A stretch of DNA of 64,000 nucleotides. Source: an uncultured Bacteroidia bacterium. GTDB lineage: Bacteria; Bacteroidota; Bacteroidia; Bacteroidales; F082. Numbering within the stretch: position 1 is the stretch's first letter; every line of letters starts with the position of its first letter. Of the stretch, positions 48,361-56,290 are shown one piece after another. The translations under genes and the position numbers were made by a program. Location of the stretch: contig CADADR010000004.1 of NCBI GenBank assembly GCA_902786745.1, positions 124,001-188,000 on the forward strand. The letters are read 5' to 3'. The notes under the pieces were generated by a model. It did no database searches and was not told the origin of the DNA. It saw nothing but the letters and a program-made list of their open reading frames with translations.

Positions 48361-49596
48361 ATGTTGGAAAACAAATACAACGAATCCATCCTGCCGAACG
48401 GCATTCGGCTGATACATAAAGAGAAACCAGGCGAGATAGCCCACCTTGTGCTGATGGTGGAAACCGGCACCCGCGACGAGCAAGCCCACGAGAACGGCCT
48501 CGCCCACTTTGTGGAGCATACCATCTTCAAAGGCACGCAAAACCGCAAGGCCTACCATATCTTGAGCTGCCTCGACAATGTGGGCGGCGACCTCAACGCC
48601 TTCACCACCAAGGAAGAGACCTGCATACAGGCCACCTTCCTCAAGCAGCATTACAAACGCAGCCTCGACCTCTTCGCCGACATCGCCTTCCACTCCACCT
48701 TCCCCGAGAACGAACTGGCCAAAGAGAAAGAAGTCATCCTGGACGAGATCAACTCCTACCTTGACTCACCCTCCGACGAGATCTATGATTTGTTTGAGGA
48801 GATGGTCTTCAAAGGGCATCCTTTGGCGCGAAATATTTTGGGTACCGCCGACTTGGTGAAAGGCTTCCACCAAAAGGACATCCTCGTCTTCATGGCGCAC
48901 AACTACAACACCGACCAGATGATCTTGGCCAGCATTGGCGGCATCAGCTTCAGGGAGTTCGAAAAACTTGCCATGACCTATTTTGGCGACCAGCCTGCCC
49001 ATCTTATTAATAGGAAAAGAAAAGCCTTCAAAGGCTACATGCCCGAGTGCCGCAAGGAGACTCGCAACAACCACTTGAGTCACTGTATCATTGGTGGCAT
49101 CGCGCCTGAGTTCAGCAGCCCACAACGCATGCCCATCGTGATGCTCAACAACGTGCTCGGGGGTCCAGCCATGAGCTCACGCCTTGGCTTGAACATACGC
49201 GAGAAATATGGCTTCGCTTACAGCATCGAGTCGCAATACACAGCCTACAGCGATGTCGGCCTCATCAATGTCTACATGGGCGTCGACCCCGATTCGTTGG
49301 AGCGCGCTATTGAGTTGGTACACAAGGAATTAGACAAACTCTGCACACAAAAGTTGGGTACCTTACAGTTGCATCACGCCAAGCAACAGCTCATCGGACA
49401 AGTCGCCTTAAGCTATGAGAGTGGCATGAACGAACTGCTGAGTGCGACGCGATCGCTCATCATGGGCGAACCCATCGAATACATGGACGACATCATTCAG
49501 AAAATAGAGGCCGTGACAGCCGACGACATCCTAGCCGTGGCCAATCAGGTCTTCGACAAGAAACAATTGAGCCAGATTGTATTTGAAGGCAATTAG
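48361..49596 (+). CDS. M16 family metallopeptidase
   Basis: A 411-residue two-domain M16 half-enzyme (processing-peptidase type). The inverted zinc motif HFVEH is at residues 49-53 (GLAHFVEHTIFKGT), and the third ligand Glu lies in the EKEVILDEI segment ~75 residues later. NEYALSYSIES-like features appear as YGFAYSIESQYTAYSD. No signal peptide, so cytoplasmic; usually it acts on peptides. ATG at 48361 fits the promoter; the upstream in-frame extension contains the promoter itself. Stop overlaps purE's stop by 3-4 nt. Confidence 0.92.
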   Translation: MLENKYNESILPNGIRLIHKEKPGEIAHLVLMVETGTRDEQAHENGLAHFVEHTIFKGTQNRKAYHILSCLDNVGGDLNAFTTKEETCIQATFLKQHYKRSLDLFADIAFHSTFPENELAKEKEVILDEINSYLDSPSDEIYDLFEEMVFKGHPLARNILGTADLVKGFHQKDILVFMAHNYNTDQMILASIGGISFREFEKLAMTYFGDQPAHLINRKRKAFKGYMPECRKETRNNHLSHCIIGGIAPEFSSPQRMPIVMLNNVLGGPAMSSRLGLNIREKYGFAYSIESQYTAYSDVGLINVYMGVDPDSLERAIELVHKELDKLCTQKLGTLQLHHAKQQLIGQVALSYESGMNELLSATRSLIMGEPIEYMDDIIQKIEAVTADDILAVANQVFDKKQLSQIVFEGN

Positions 49597-50099
49597 TTCG
49601 TCTTGAACTTATACTGCACCTCTTTCAACTCGGCGTTAGCCTTGGTGATCTTATTCTTCAGGTTATCCTTATAATTCGCCACTTTGGCAGCGATTTCGGC
49701 ATCGCCTAAAGCCAGCATTTCGGCGGCAAGTATGGCGGCATTGAGAGCACCATTTACGCCCACCGTGGCCACAGGAATGCCTGGAGGCATCTGGATGATG
49801 GACAGCATGGCATCGAGGCCGTCGAGCATGCCTTTGACGGGCACGCCAATGACGGGCAAGGTGGTGTTGGCGGCAATCACGCCCGGCAAGGCAGCTGCCA
49901 TGCCAGCGGCAGCAATGATCACCTTGATGCCACGGCCTTGGGCCTCACGAGCAAAGGCTTCGACCTCTTGCGGGGTACGATGCGCGCTGAGGGCGTTCAT
50001 CTCAAACGGGATTTCCATCTCGTCAAAAAACTGTGCTGCTTTTTCGAGAACGGGAAGATCGCTGGTGCTTCCCATGATGATGCTAACAATTGGCTTCAT
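49593..50099 (-). CDS. purE: N5-carboxyaminoimidazole ribonucleotide mutase PurE
   Basis: A 168-residue class I PurE acting in purine synthesis. IIMGSTSDLPVLEKAAQFF, ALSAHRTPQEVEAFA and AAAGMAAALPGVIAANTTLP followed by VIGVPVKG are the family blocks. ATG at 50099 is used, since the longer frame (to 50120) would start inside the -7 box at 50125-50118. purK is not in the window. Divergent from hpt. Confidence 0.95.
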   Translation of the reverse strand: MKPIVSIIMGSTSDLPVLEKAAQFFDEMEIPFEMNALSAHRTPQEVEAFAREAQGRGIKVIIAAAGMAAALPGVIAANTTLPVIGVPVKGMLDGLDAMLSIIQMPPGIPVATVGVNGALNAAILAAEMLALGDAEIAAKVANYKDNLKNKITKANAELKEVQYKFKTN

Positions 50100-50117
50100 T
50101 TTTGCAGAAATTTTAGG

Positions 50118-50173
50118 CAAAGATAGATTTTTTTCGACTATGGTCGAAACAATTGCTGTATTTTGTATATTTG
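50118..50173. promoter_or_regulatory. Divergent promoters for purE and hpt
   Basis: TATCTTTG on the minus strand (50125-50118) and TATATTTG on the plus strand (50166-50173). Confidence 0.6.
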
Positions 50174-50217
50174 TAACGCATAAACCCTACGGGCAAGAAA
50201 ACGACAATCCTTTGAAA

Positions 50218-50757
50218 ATGAAAACAGTAAAAGTTATAGACAAGGAATTTGGGCTTTACATCCCCCAAGAAAAAATCGAGGCCAACGTACAGAAAGTGGC
50301 CGACCAAATCAACAAGGACTTGGAGGGACAGAATCCCATGTTTCTCGTGGTGCTCAATGGCGCCTTCATGTTTGCCTCTGAGCTGTTCAAGCGGATCACC
50401 ATCCCTTGCGAGATCAGTTTCGTCAAACTCACTTCCTATGCCGGTACCGAAAGCACCAGCGTCGTGCGCGAGCTCATCGGTCTCGACCATTCGCTTGAAG
50501 GCCGACATGTGGTCGTCGTGGAAGACATCGTCGACACAGGCCACACCATGCGTTACACCATCAAGAAACTCCGCGACCTGAAAGCCGCCGACGTGCGCAT
50601 CGCCACGCTGTTCTTCAAGCCCGACAACTTCAAATACGACTATCCCATCGACTACAAGGGCATGAACATCGGCAACGAGTTCATCGTGGGTTACGGTTTG
50701 GATTATAACCAACAAGGACGGAATTTGCCTGATATTTATAAGATAATCGAAAATTGA
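50218..50757 (+). CDS. hpt: Hypoxanthine phosphoribosyltransferase
   Basis: A 179-residue purine-salvage phosphoribosyltransferase. The PRPP loop VVVVEDIVDTGHTM is intact; the N-terminal LVVLNGAFMFASELFKRI and the C-terminal FIVGYGLDYNQQGRNLPDI are typical. ATG at 50218 is preferred: the same frame runs open far upstream through purE antisense, but the promoter at 50166-50173 and family start place initiation here. Repeat copy E follows directly. Confidence 0.95.
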   Translation: MKTVKVIDKEFGLYIPQEKIEANVQKVADQINKDLEGQNPMFLVVLNGAFMFASELFKRITIPCEISFVKLTSYAGTESTSVVRELIGLDHSLEGRHVVVVEDIVDTGHTMRYTIKKLRDLKAADVRIATLFFKPDNFKYDYPIDYKGMNIGNEFIVGYGLDYNQQGRNLPDIYKIIEN

Positions 50758-50761
50758 CAAT

Positions 50762-50888
50762 AGATTCCCCTACGGGGAATGGAGAAAAAGACTAAGTTTA
50801 TATGCGGCGGATAAAACTGCTTCAAGTTGGTAACTGGTTCATACCGCCGCTGGTAATAAAAACAACAAACTCCATTCCCGCAGGGAAA
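50762..50888 (-). repeat. 130-bp structured repeat element, copy E
   Basis: Ends GATTCCCC-TAC-GGGGAATGGAG and CTCCATTCCC-GCA-GGGAAAC. Core of 47 nt at 50804-50850, the reverse complement of copy D's core with few changes. One change (C to T against D) turns a G-C into a G.U on the minus strand. Lies between hpt and adk. Confidence 0.88.
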
Positions 50889-50921
50889 CTAATAAAACTA
50901 GAAATCTTAAAATAATTGAAT

Positions 50922-51491
50922 ATGCTAAACATCGTATTATTCGGCCCTCCCGGGGCAGGCAAAGGAACACAGTCGCAGTTCCTGCGCGAGAAATATAACC
51001 TAACCTACATCTCCACCGGTGAAATCCTCCGCGAGGAAATCGCCGCCGAGAGCGAGTTGGGCTTGCAAGTGAAGGAAATCATCAGCCAAGGCAACCTCGT
51101 CTCCGACGAGATCGTGGCCCAGATCATCGAGAAGAAACTCTCCGAGAACATGGACTCGGCCGGCTTCCTCTTCGACGGCTATCCACGCACCGTGCGCCAA
51201 GCTGAGATCCTGGACGAGATGATGGAGAAATTCGGCATGTCGCTGACAGGCGTGTTGAGCCTTGAAGTGCCTGAGGAGCTCCTCATCGAGCGTATGTTGG
51301 AGCGTGGCAAGACCAGCGGTCGCGCCGACGACAACCTCGACTCCATCAAGCACCGCTTCGTGGAATATGAGGCCAAGACGCGCCCCGTGCTCGATTTCTA
51401 TGAAGGCAAGAACAACCTGCATCCAGTGAACGGCGTAGGCGAGATCCCGCAGATCTTCGAGAACCTTTGCACGGTGATTGACGCTTTATGA
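50922..51491 (+). CDS. adk: Adenylate kinase
   Basis: A 189-residue short-type adenylate kinase interconverting ATP+AMP and 2 ADP. P-loop IVLFGPPGAGKGTQSQFL, AMP-site ISTGEILREEI and GFLFDGYPRTVRQAEIL, and a short LID (ERGKTSGRADDNLDSIKHRF) without zinc Cys. The ATG at 50922 is used; an in-frame TTG lies two codons upstream. No clear -7 box is visible between repeat E and the start, so the promoter may lie in or before the repeat, or it is read from hpt. Confidence 0.96.
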   Translation: MLNIVLFGPPGAGKGTQSQFLREKYNLTYISTGEILREEIAAESELGLQVKEIISQGNLVSDEIVAQIIEKKLSENMDSAGFLFDGYPRTVRQAEILDEMMEKFGMSLTGVLSLEVPEELLIERMLERGKTSGRADDNLDSIKHRFVEYEAKTRPVLDFYEGKNNLHPVNGVGEIPQIFENLCTVIDAL

Positions 51492-51496
51492 TTTTT

Positions 51497-51608
51497 TCAC
51501 GCAGAACACGCAGAAATCGCTGACGCCTATCGGGCACAAGCTTGGCGTCGCTTTGCGCTTCATATAATTGACTTCGTCGAATCTGCGATTTCTGCGTATT
51601 CTGCGTGC
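51497..51608. repeat. Inverted repeat pair downstream of adk
   Basis: The left arm (51497-51520) contains ACGCAGAACACGCAGAAATC. The right arm (51585-51608) contains GATTTCTGCGTATTCTGCGT, its near-complement. The ~64 bp between includes GACGCCTA and TTGGCGTC, another complementary pair. Each arm is itself a tandem of CGCAGAA units. Lies between adk and the convergent acyltransferase gene. Confidence 0.7.
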
Positions 51609-51648
51609 TTAAATATCGTCTTCTTCGTGAGAATTATTCGCGTGAAAT

Positions 51649-52317
51649 TCAATGTTCCCAGCGGATGTCCTGCTTTAGGACTGTTGGCGGGTTGCCGCCG
51701 ATGACTTGATGCTCGCCGCTGAAGGACGAGGTCAGCAGCGTGCCTGCCGCCACGACCGTATTGTTGGGCACCTCGGCACCTTTCAATAATACACATTTGC
51801 AACCAATCCACACATGGTCGCCCACCAGGATGGCCTTGTCGGGATTGACGTGTTCGTTTTCTTTATTATATAAAGGATGTTCGTCGGTGTCCATCACGAG
51901 AATGTCCCAGCTCAGCAGGCAGTCGCGGCCAAAACGGATTTCCTTGGCGCATACGATGGTGCTTTCTGCTGTCATATTAAAGCCATCATCTAAACACAGA
52001 TTGCCGCGCACCGAAAGCTTCGAGCCATGCCCTATGCTCGCCTTGCCGCCAAAGGTGACCGTGCCGCTCACCTGCCAAATGCCACGTGAACGCTTGCGGT
52101 CGTAGTGTCCCACGTCACCGAAGCCGATTTTTATCATTGCACGCTCTACCTTTTCGGGGAGCTCCACCTTGCCGTGCAGCTCGCGCAGATAAGTGCGGTG
52201 CGACACCACCACAGGCAGCTTCAAAGCCGTCTTCAGCGGGAAATAATGCAGGTTGAAACGCAGCGTCTTCGGGATAGAGCGGATGATATTGAAGAAATCG
52301 AAAGCGGTCATGGGCAT
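51649..52317 (-). CDS. Hexapeptide-repeat acyltransferase
   Basis: A 222-residue protein with a left-handed beta-helix built from hexapeptide repeats (VTFGGKASIGHGSKLSVRG; then AILVGDHVWIGCKCVLLKG and VPNNTVVAAGTLL). The xNP motif GGNPPTVLK near the end and WIGC/H resemble O-acetyltransferases of the CysE/NodL/LbH group acting on sugars or polysaccharides. N-terminal ~70 residues are helical and not recognised. Two ATGs (52317, 52311) are possible. Acceptor unknown; an envelope polysaccharide is plausible. Confidence 0.82.
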   Translation of the reverse strand: MPMTAFDFFNIIRSIPKTLRFNLHYFPLKTALKLPVVVSHRTYLRELHGKVELPEKVERAMIKIGFGDVGHYDRKRSRGIWQVSGTVTFGGKASIGHGSKLSVRGNLCLDDGFNMTAESTIVCAKEIRFGRDCLLSWDILVMDTDEHPLYNKENEHVNPDKAILVGDHVWIGCKCVLLKGAEVPNNTVVAAGTLLTSSFSGEHQVIGGNPPTVLKQDIRWEH

Positions 52318-52330
52318 CGTTTTGATTGGG

Positions 52331-52386
52331 CAAAAATAGAATTTTTACACATACCATTGCCAATTATGGAAATATATATACATTTG
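52331..52386. promoter_or_regulatory. Divergent promoters for acyltransferase and first carboxypeptidase-regulatory-like gene
   Basis: TATTTTTG on the minus strand (52338-52331), 14 nt from the acyltransferase start, and TACATTTG on the plus strand (52379-52386). Confidence 0.55.
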
Positions 52387-52431
52387 TGCCGCCAATTCTT
52401 TCTACTACCAACTCGTAAAACTACATGAAAC

Positions 52432-53694
52432 ATGAAAAAGACCTTTTTACTTTTAATGCTGTTTTGCCTTATTGTTTCCATGGAGGTCACCGCACAGGAA
52501 CGCCAAATCATCCAAGGCTACTGCAAGGATGAGAACGGCAAAGCCATTGAAAACGTGAGTGTGTATGCCCATGACTCACTACTCGTTTCCGTCACCGACG
52601 AACAAGGCCGCTTCACCTACAGCCTTGCCAAAGCAGGCATGAGACTACGTTTTGCCCACATGGTTTTCGAACCAGCTTATTACACCATTACCGAGAAGGA
52701 CATCAACGGCAAAAACTTGACCATCAACATGAAAACCAAGAGCCATGAGCTCCTTGAGGTGGAAGTGACGGCCAACGCTCCCCATATCGCCTTCGACAAC
52801 CCCGTGATGACCGTACTCGACTATACCCTCCGCGACGACGGCATCTATCTGATCGCCTATCGCCGCCGAAACGCTGTCCTGCTCCATCTCTCCTTTGATA
52901 TGGACACATTACATGAGTTGCCTATTTCATCACGTTACAAATACCTCAGCAAAGACGCTTTCGGCGACATCTATGCCATCAACGACTACCAAGCCAGTCA
53001 AGTCGGGTTCATCGAATATGGCAACGGAAAGAAAGGCCAGATGAACTTCTACCATTCCATGTCAAGGAAGACCTTTCTCGATAAGTACTCCACCATCGTA
53101 GCCGCCTCTGACAGCATCTTTATCACAGGACGTTATTTCTATTACAACAAAGAAATGGGCTATTACTGTAATGTCCTCGGTGGCGGCGAAGAGCACTATC
53201 TACTCCATTACATCGTGGACGAGGAAGGTCGCGACGACATTTGGCTATTGACGCATACGAGAGGCATCGGCGCCAATTTTTGGGTGGCCGACCCGATTTA
53301 CAACCCTATCTATGCCATCGACAACAAGTTTTACCTCTTTGCCTATACCGATCACGAAGCCATTGTCTTTGACAACGTTGGCAAGGAATTGGAACGTCAT
53401 CCCCTCACCTTCCACAAATATCGCAAATGGAACGGCAAGATGGAGCCTGACCCGCGTTGGAAACACAATATGTTGGTTGATGCGGCCCGAAAGGAGTTCT
53501 ACACCTTCTTCGCCAATGATGGCGTCTATACCTTGAAACGTATCGACCTGGAGACCGGCACCGCCACCTCCGTGATGGACCTCAGCGGCTATCCTTTTGC
53601 TCAGAATATGAGGATTCATGACGGCGTGCTGTATTTCATCTACCCAACGGGATTAAATCATCGAAAGGCATTGTATCAAGTAAAGATTGATTAG
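52432..53694 (+). CDS. Exported CarboxypepD_reg-like / propeller-like protein, paralog 1
   Basis: A 420-residue exported protein: signal peptide ~1-22 (VTAQ), then a carboxypeptidase-regulatory-like beta-sandwich (IIQGYCKDENGKAIENVSVY to NGKNLTINMKTKSHELLEV, residues 25-110) like the N-terminal domain of TonB-dependent transporters. The remaining ~300 residues have repeated blade-like strands (YKYLSKDAFGDIYAIND, FYLFAYTDHEAIVFDN, GVYTLKRIDLETGTATSV) suggesting a beta-propeller. No catalytic motif, no T9SS tail and no lipobox were seen. First of three consecutive paralogs; function unknown. Confidence 0.7.
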   Translation: MKKTFLLLMLFCLIVSMEVTAQERQIIQGYCKDENGKAIENVSVYAHDSLLVSVTDEQGRFTYSLAKAGMRLRFAHMVFEPAYYTITEKDINGKNLTINMKTKSHELLEVEVTANAPHIAFDNPVMTVLDYTLRDDGIYLIAYRRRNAVLLHLSFDMDTLHELPISSRYKYLSKDAFGDIYAINDYQASQVGFIEYGNGKKGQMNFYHSMSRKTFLDKYSTIVAASDSIFITGRYFYYNKEMGYYCNVLGGGEEHYLLHYIVDEEGRDDIWLLTHTRGIGANFWVADPIYNPIYAIDNKFYLFAYTDHEAIVFDNVGKELERHPLTFHKYRKWNGKMEPDPRWKHNMLVDAARKEFYTFFANDGVYTLKRIDLETGTATSVMDLSGYPFAQNMRIHDGVLYFIYPTGLNHRKALYQVKID

Positions 53695-53704
53695 GGCATT
53701 TTGT

Positions 53705-53712
53705 TACTTTTG
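53705..53712 (+). promoter_or_regulatory. Promoter -7 box for paralogs 2 and 3
   Basis: TACTTTTG between paralogs 1 and 2, 26 nt before the ATG at 53739. Confidence 0.55.
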
Positions 53713-53738
53713 CAAACGATTTCAAATACAGATTCAAC

Positions 53739-54992
53739 ATGAAACATAGATTTTTTTACTTCATCCTACTGTTGGTTGCTTGTCTGGCAGGAAGCCTGAA
53801 GGCCACAGCCCAACAAAAGACTATCGTCTATGGCAGCCTCGGCACGCCAAACGTGAATATCAGCATCAGCAACACCCCATACGGCACCAGCACCGATGCA
53901 AAAGGGCAATACGCCCTCACACTCCGCGACCGCACCAAGGCCATTCAACTATACTATTCCTGCATTGGCTATCAAGACACCATCGTGAGCCTCGCTCCGA
54001 AGCAGCTGCAATGCGATTCCGTCAACATCAGCTTCAGGATGCGGAAACAAGACTACGACCTGAATGAAGTGACCGTGACGGCCAAGCAAAAACTCTATGG
54101 ATCAAAGTACTATTTCATGGACTTTGAGGTTTTCGACCGAACGATTTGCATTCTGGCAGCTTGTCCCAACAAAAACCTACGTTGCCTCATCATGGCCGAC
54201 GAGGACTTTCACGGATTTGACACCATCCCCATCCCGGCGCACATCACGCCCGAACTCGTGAAACGCGACTGCATGGGCAACTGCCAACTCATCGCCAACG
54301 ACAGCGTCTACGAAATCGACCTGACGGCAAAGCCGCACAGGTTTGTTGCCGTCGAGAGATACCACTATTTCAGGACAATGGGTGACTGCCTATTTGCCAC
54401 CAAGGAGCATGTTTATTTCAAGGAGAAAGGCATACAAGGTTATCTCGCCTCGTTCTATAGGGTAGACCGCAAGACAAAAAGACCGCAACAGCTTTTCATG
54501 AGCGACATGACCGACAACATCAATAGATATTGGGATGAAATGACGTTTTTCCTGTCCCACTGGGATCCCACCTCGCATGGTGCACCTCCTGGCGTTTGGA
54601 GTCGCCACATCAAACAACACTGGTTTCGGCCTTCTGATGCGGAATTGCTTTTGGCCGACGACAAGTTGTATTATTTCGACCAAAGCCTCGGTTATATCCA
54701 ACGCTATGATCTGGATATACACAAAATCGACTCCTGCACCATCCAGTATCCTTTCATGGAAGGTTGGAAACACACCCTCTATCAAGACCCTGCGCAAAAC
54801 AGGTTTTACACCATTATAAAAGACCAGATGTTTGAAATAGACCCTTTATCGGGAAGCATAGCATCAAAAACAAAACTGAATCCCAGTCTTTATTCAAAAA
54901 TATCCATTCATAGCGGACAACTCTTCCTATTAAAGAAAGCACATTATTCTTCGGGCGGGACTACAACCTTCATTGAAAGAAGAAAACTATAA
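53739..54992 (+). CDS. Exported CarboxypepD_reg-like / propeller-like protein, paralog 2
   Basis: A 417-residue exported protein. Signal peptide ~1-24 (ATAQ), then the regulatory-like domain TIVYGSLGTPNVNISISNTP, followed by YGTSTDAKGQYALTLRD and YYSCIGYQDTIVSLAPKQL, almost shared with paralog 3. The C-terminal part has propeller-like repeats including LLADDKLYYFDQSLGYIQRY and RFYTIIKDQMFEIDPLSG. Its body diverges strongly from paralog 3 despite the shared N-terminal ~110 residues, suggesting domain shuffling or selection on the propeller. Function unknown. Confidence 0.68.
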   Translation: MKHRFFYFILLLVACLAGSLKATAQQKTIVYGSLGTPNVNISISNTPYGTSTDAKGQYALTLRDRTKAIQLYYSCIGYQDTIVSLAPKQLQCDSVNISFRMRKQDYDLNEVTVTAKQKLYGSKYYFMDFEVFDRTICILAACPNKNLRCLIMADEDFHGFDTIPIPAHITPELVKRDCMGNCQLIANDSVYEIDLTAKPHRFVAVERYHYFRTMGDCLFATKEHVYFKEKGIQGYLASFYRVDRKTKRPQQLFMSDMTDNINRYWDEMTFFLSHWDPTSHGAPPGVWSRHIKQHWFRPSDAELLLADDKLYYFDQSLGYIQRYDLDIHKIDSCTIQYPFMEGWKHTLYQDPAQNRFYTIIKDQMFEIDPLSGSIASKTKLNPSLYSKISIHSGQLFLLKKAHYSSGGTTTFIERRKL

Positions 54993-55015
54993 GAACACCA
55001 TAAACCTCAACTACT

Positions 55016-56272
55016 TTGGCACACAAACGTTACTTCCCCATCTTGCTCTTTGCCACCTGCCTAACGCTAAGCCTGAAAGCCAACGCTCAGCAAAAAACCG
55101 TCGTTTACGGCAATCTAGGTGTAGAGAACGCGAACATCAGCATCAACAACACCCCTTACGGTACCAGCACCAATGCCAAGGGATGGTATACGTTGCCCTT
55201 GTACAATCGCGCAAAGACCGTTCAGTTGTACTATTCTTGCATCGGTTATCAGGATACCATCGTGAGCCTCACGCCGAAACAACTACAGCACGATTCCATC
55301 AATATCAGCTTCAAAATGCGGCCAAGAGATTACGCATTAAACGAAGTGACCGTAAGTGAAAACGTGCCTGAAATTGCTTACCACGAGAAGATGATTAGCC
55401 TTATGGCCTATGAAATCAACGAGATGGGCTTGTATATGATCGTCTATCGCAAAAGCAGCAATGCGCTGGTTCACCTTTCGTTGGAGATGGACACTTTATC
55501 GGTCCTTCCCATAGCAAGAAAATACGAAAGGCTCTACAAAGACGTATTCGGACAAATCCATCTGATGAGCTACGATTCAACCTACCAGATCGGACATCGA
55601 CGCATTGGCGACACCTTTATGGATGCCGAACTGTTTTACGGGATGACGCTCCAAGAATTTTACAGAATCATGGGCAATAATGCAGCGGCTACCGACAGCA
55701 TTTTCGTTATCGCCACCTATGATGGCAGATTCGCTCAAGAATTGTATTACCACTATTTCAAAAAAGGCGCCCCCGACGCCCATCTTTTGGAATACACTTT
55801 CGACCAAGAAGGCGTGGACCTGACAGAAAACATAATTAAATTCGGCGTGGGCGGACTTATCCCTCCTCCACCGATATATGACCCTATATTTGCAGCAGGA
55901 GACTCTTTGGTCTTATTCAACTTCGAGGCAGACAAGATTGAGTTTTTCGACAAAAACGCACAACTGATTGGAGAGACGCCTATGAAGTTTCACCGCTATC
56001 AGAAATGGGATGGGAAATGGCCTATGAAAAGCAATTGGTACAGGATGGTTCTAGAAGACGTGGCCAAGAAGCAGTTCTATGCGGTTTTTGAAGACGAAAG
56101 TGTCCTGACTTTAAAGAAGATTAACCTGAAAACAGGGGAAGCAAAAGATGTCGCCACCTTATCTGGATTCCAATTTGTGTTGCTTCCCAGAGTCCATGAT
56201 GGGTTTTTATATTTCATGTACCATACCGGCATCACGCACAGCAAGGCGCTTTATAGGATGAGGATTGAATAA
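55016..56272 (+). CDS. Exported CarboxypepD_reg-like / propeller-like protein, paralog 3 (TTG start)
   Basis: A 418-residue exported protein. A stop codon in frame at 55001-55003 and no ATG before the signal peptide make TTG at 55016 the only plausible start; the resulting AHKRYFPILLFATCLTLSLK aligns with paralog 2's signal peptide. The regulatory-like domain (TVVYGNLGVENANISINNTP, then YGTSTNAKGWYTLPLYN) is near-identical to paralog 2. The C-terminal ~300 residues resemble paralog 1 more than paralog 2 (MKFHRYQKWDGKWPMKSNWY versus LTFHKYRKWNGKMEPDPRW). So it looks like a mosaic of the two. 23 nt after paralog 2, no promoter box between. Confidence 0.68.
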   Translation: MAHKRYFPILLFATCLTLSLKANAQQKTVVYGNLGVENANISINNTPYGTSTNAKGWYTLPLYNRAKTVQLYYSCIGYQDTIVSLTPKQLQHDSINISFKMRPRDYALNEVTVSENVPEIAYHEKMISLMAYEINEMGLYMIVYRKSSNALVHLSLEMDTLSVLPIARKYERLYKDVFGQIHLMSYDSTYQIGHRRIGDTFMDAELFYGMTLQEFYRIMGNNAAATDSIFVIATYDGRFAQELYYHYFKKGAPDAHLLEYTFDQEGVDLTENIIKFGVGGLIPPPPIYDPIFAAGDSLVLFNFEADKIEFFDKNAQLIGETPMKFHRYQKWDGKWPMKSNWYRMVLEDVAKKQFYAVFEDESVLTLKKINLKTGEAKDVATLSGFQFVLLPRVHDGFLYFMYHTGITHSKALYRMRIE

Positions 56273-56278
56273 AATCCC

Positions 56279-56286
56279 TACCTTTG
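56279..56286 (+). promoter_or_regulatory. malQ promoter -7 box, almost abutting the start codon
   Basis: TACCTTTG ends 4 nt before the ATG at 56291, so transcription should begin at or very near the start codon and the mRNA may be leaderless. Confidence 0.5.
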
Positions 56287-56290
56287 CGGC

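Noticed and set aside
49684..50217. Long N-terminal extension of hpt
   Set aside because: It runs antisense through purE and through the hpt promoter; the family N-terminus begins at 50218.
29527..50888. The five 130-bp repeats as CRISPR repeats or integron attC sites
   Set aside because: Copies are kilobases apart, not an array; there are no cas genes or integrase, no RYYYAAC/GTTRRRY core sites in the attC arrangement, and the outer ends form their own hairpins.
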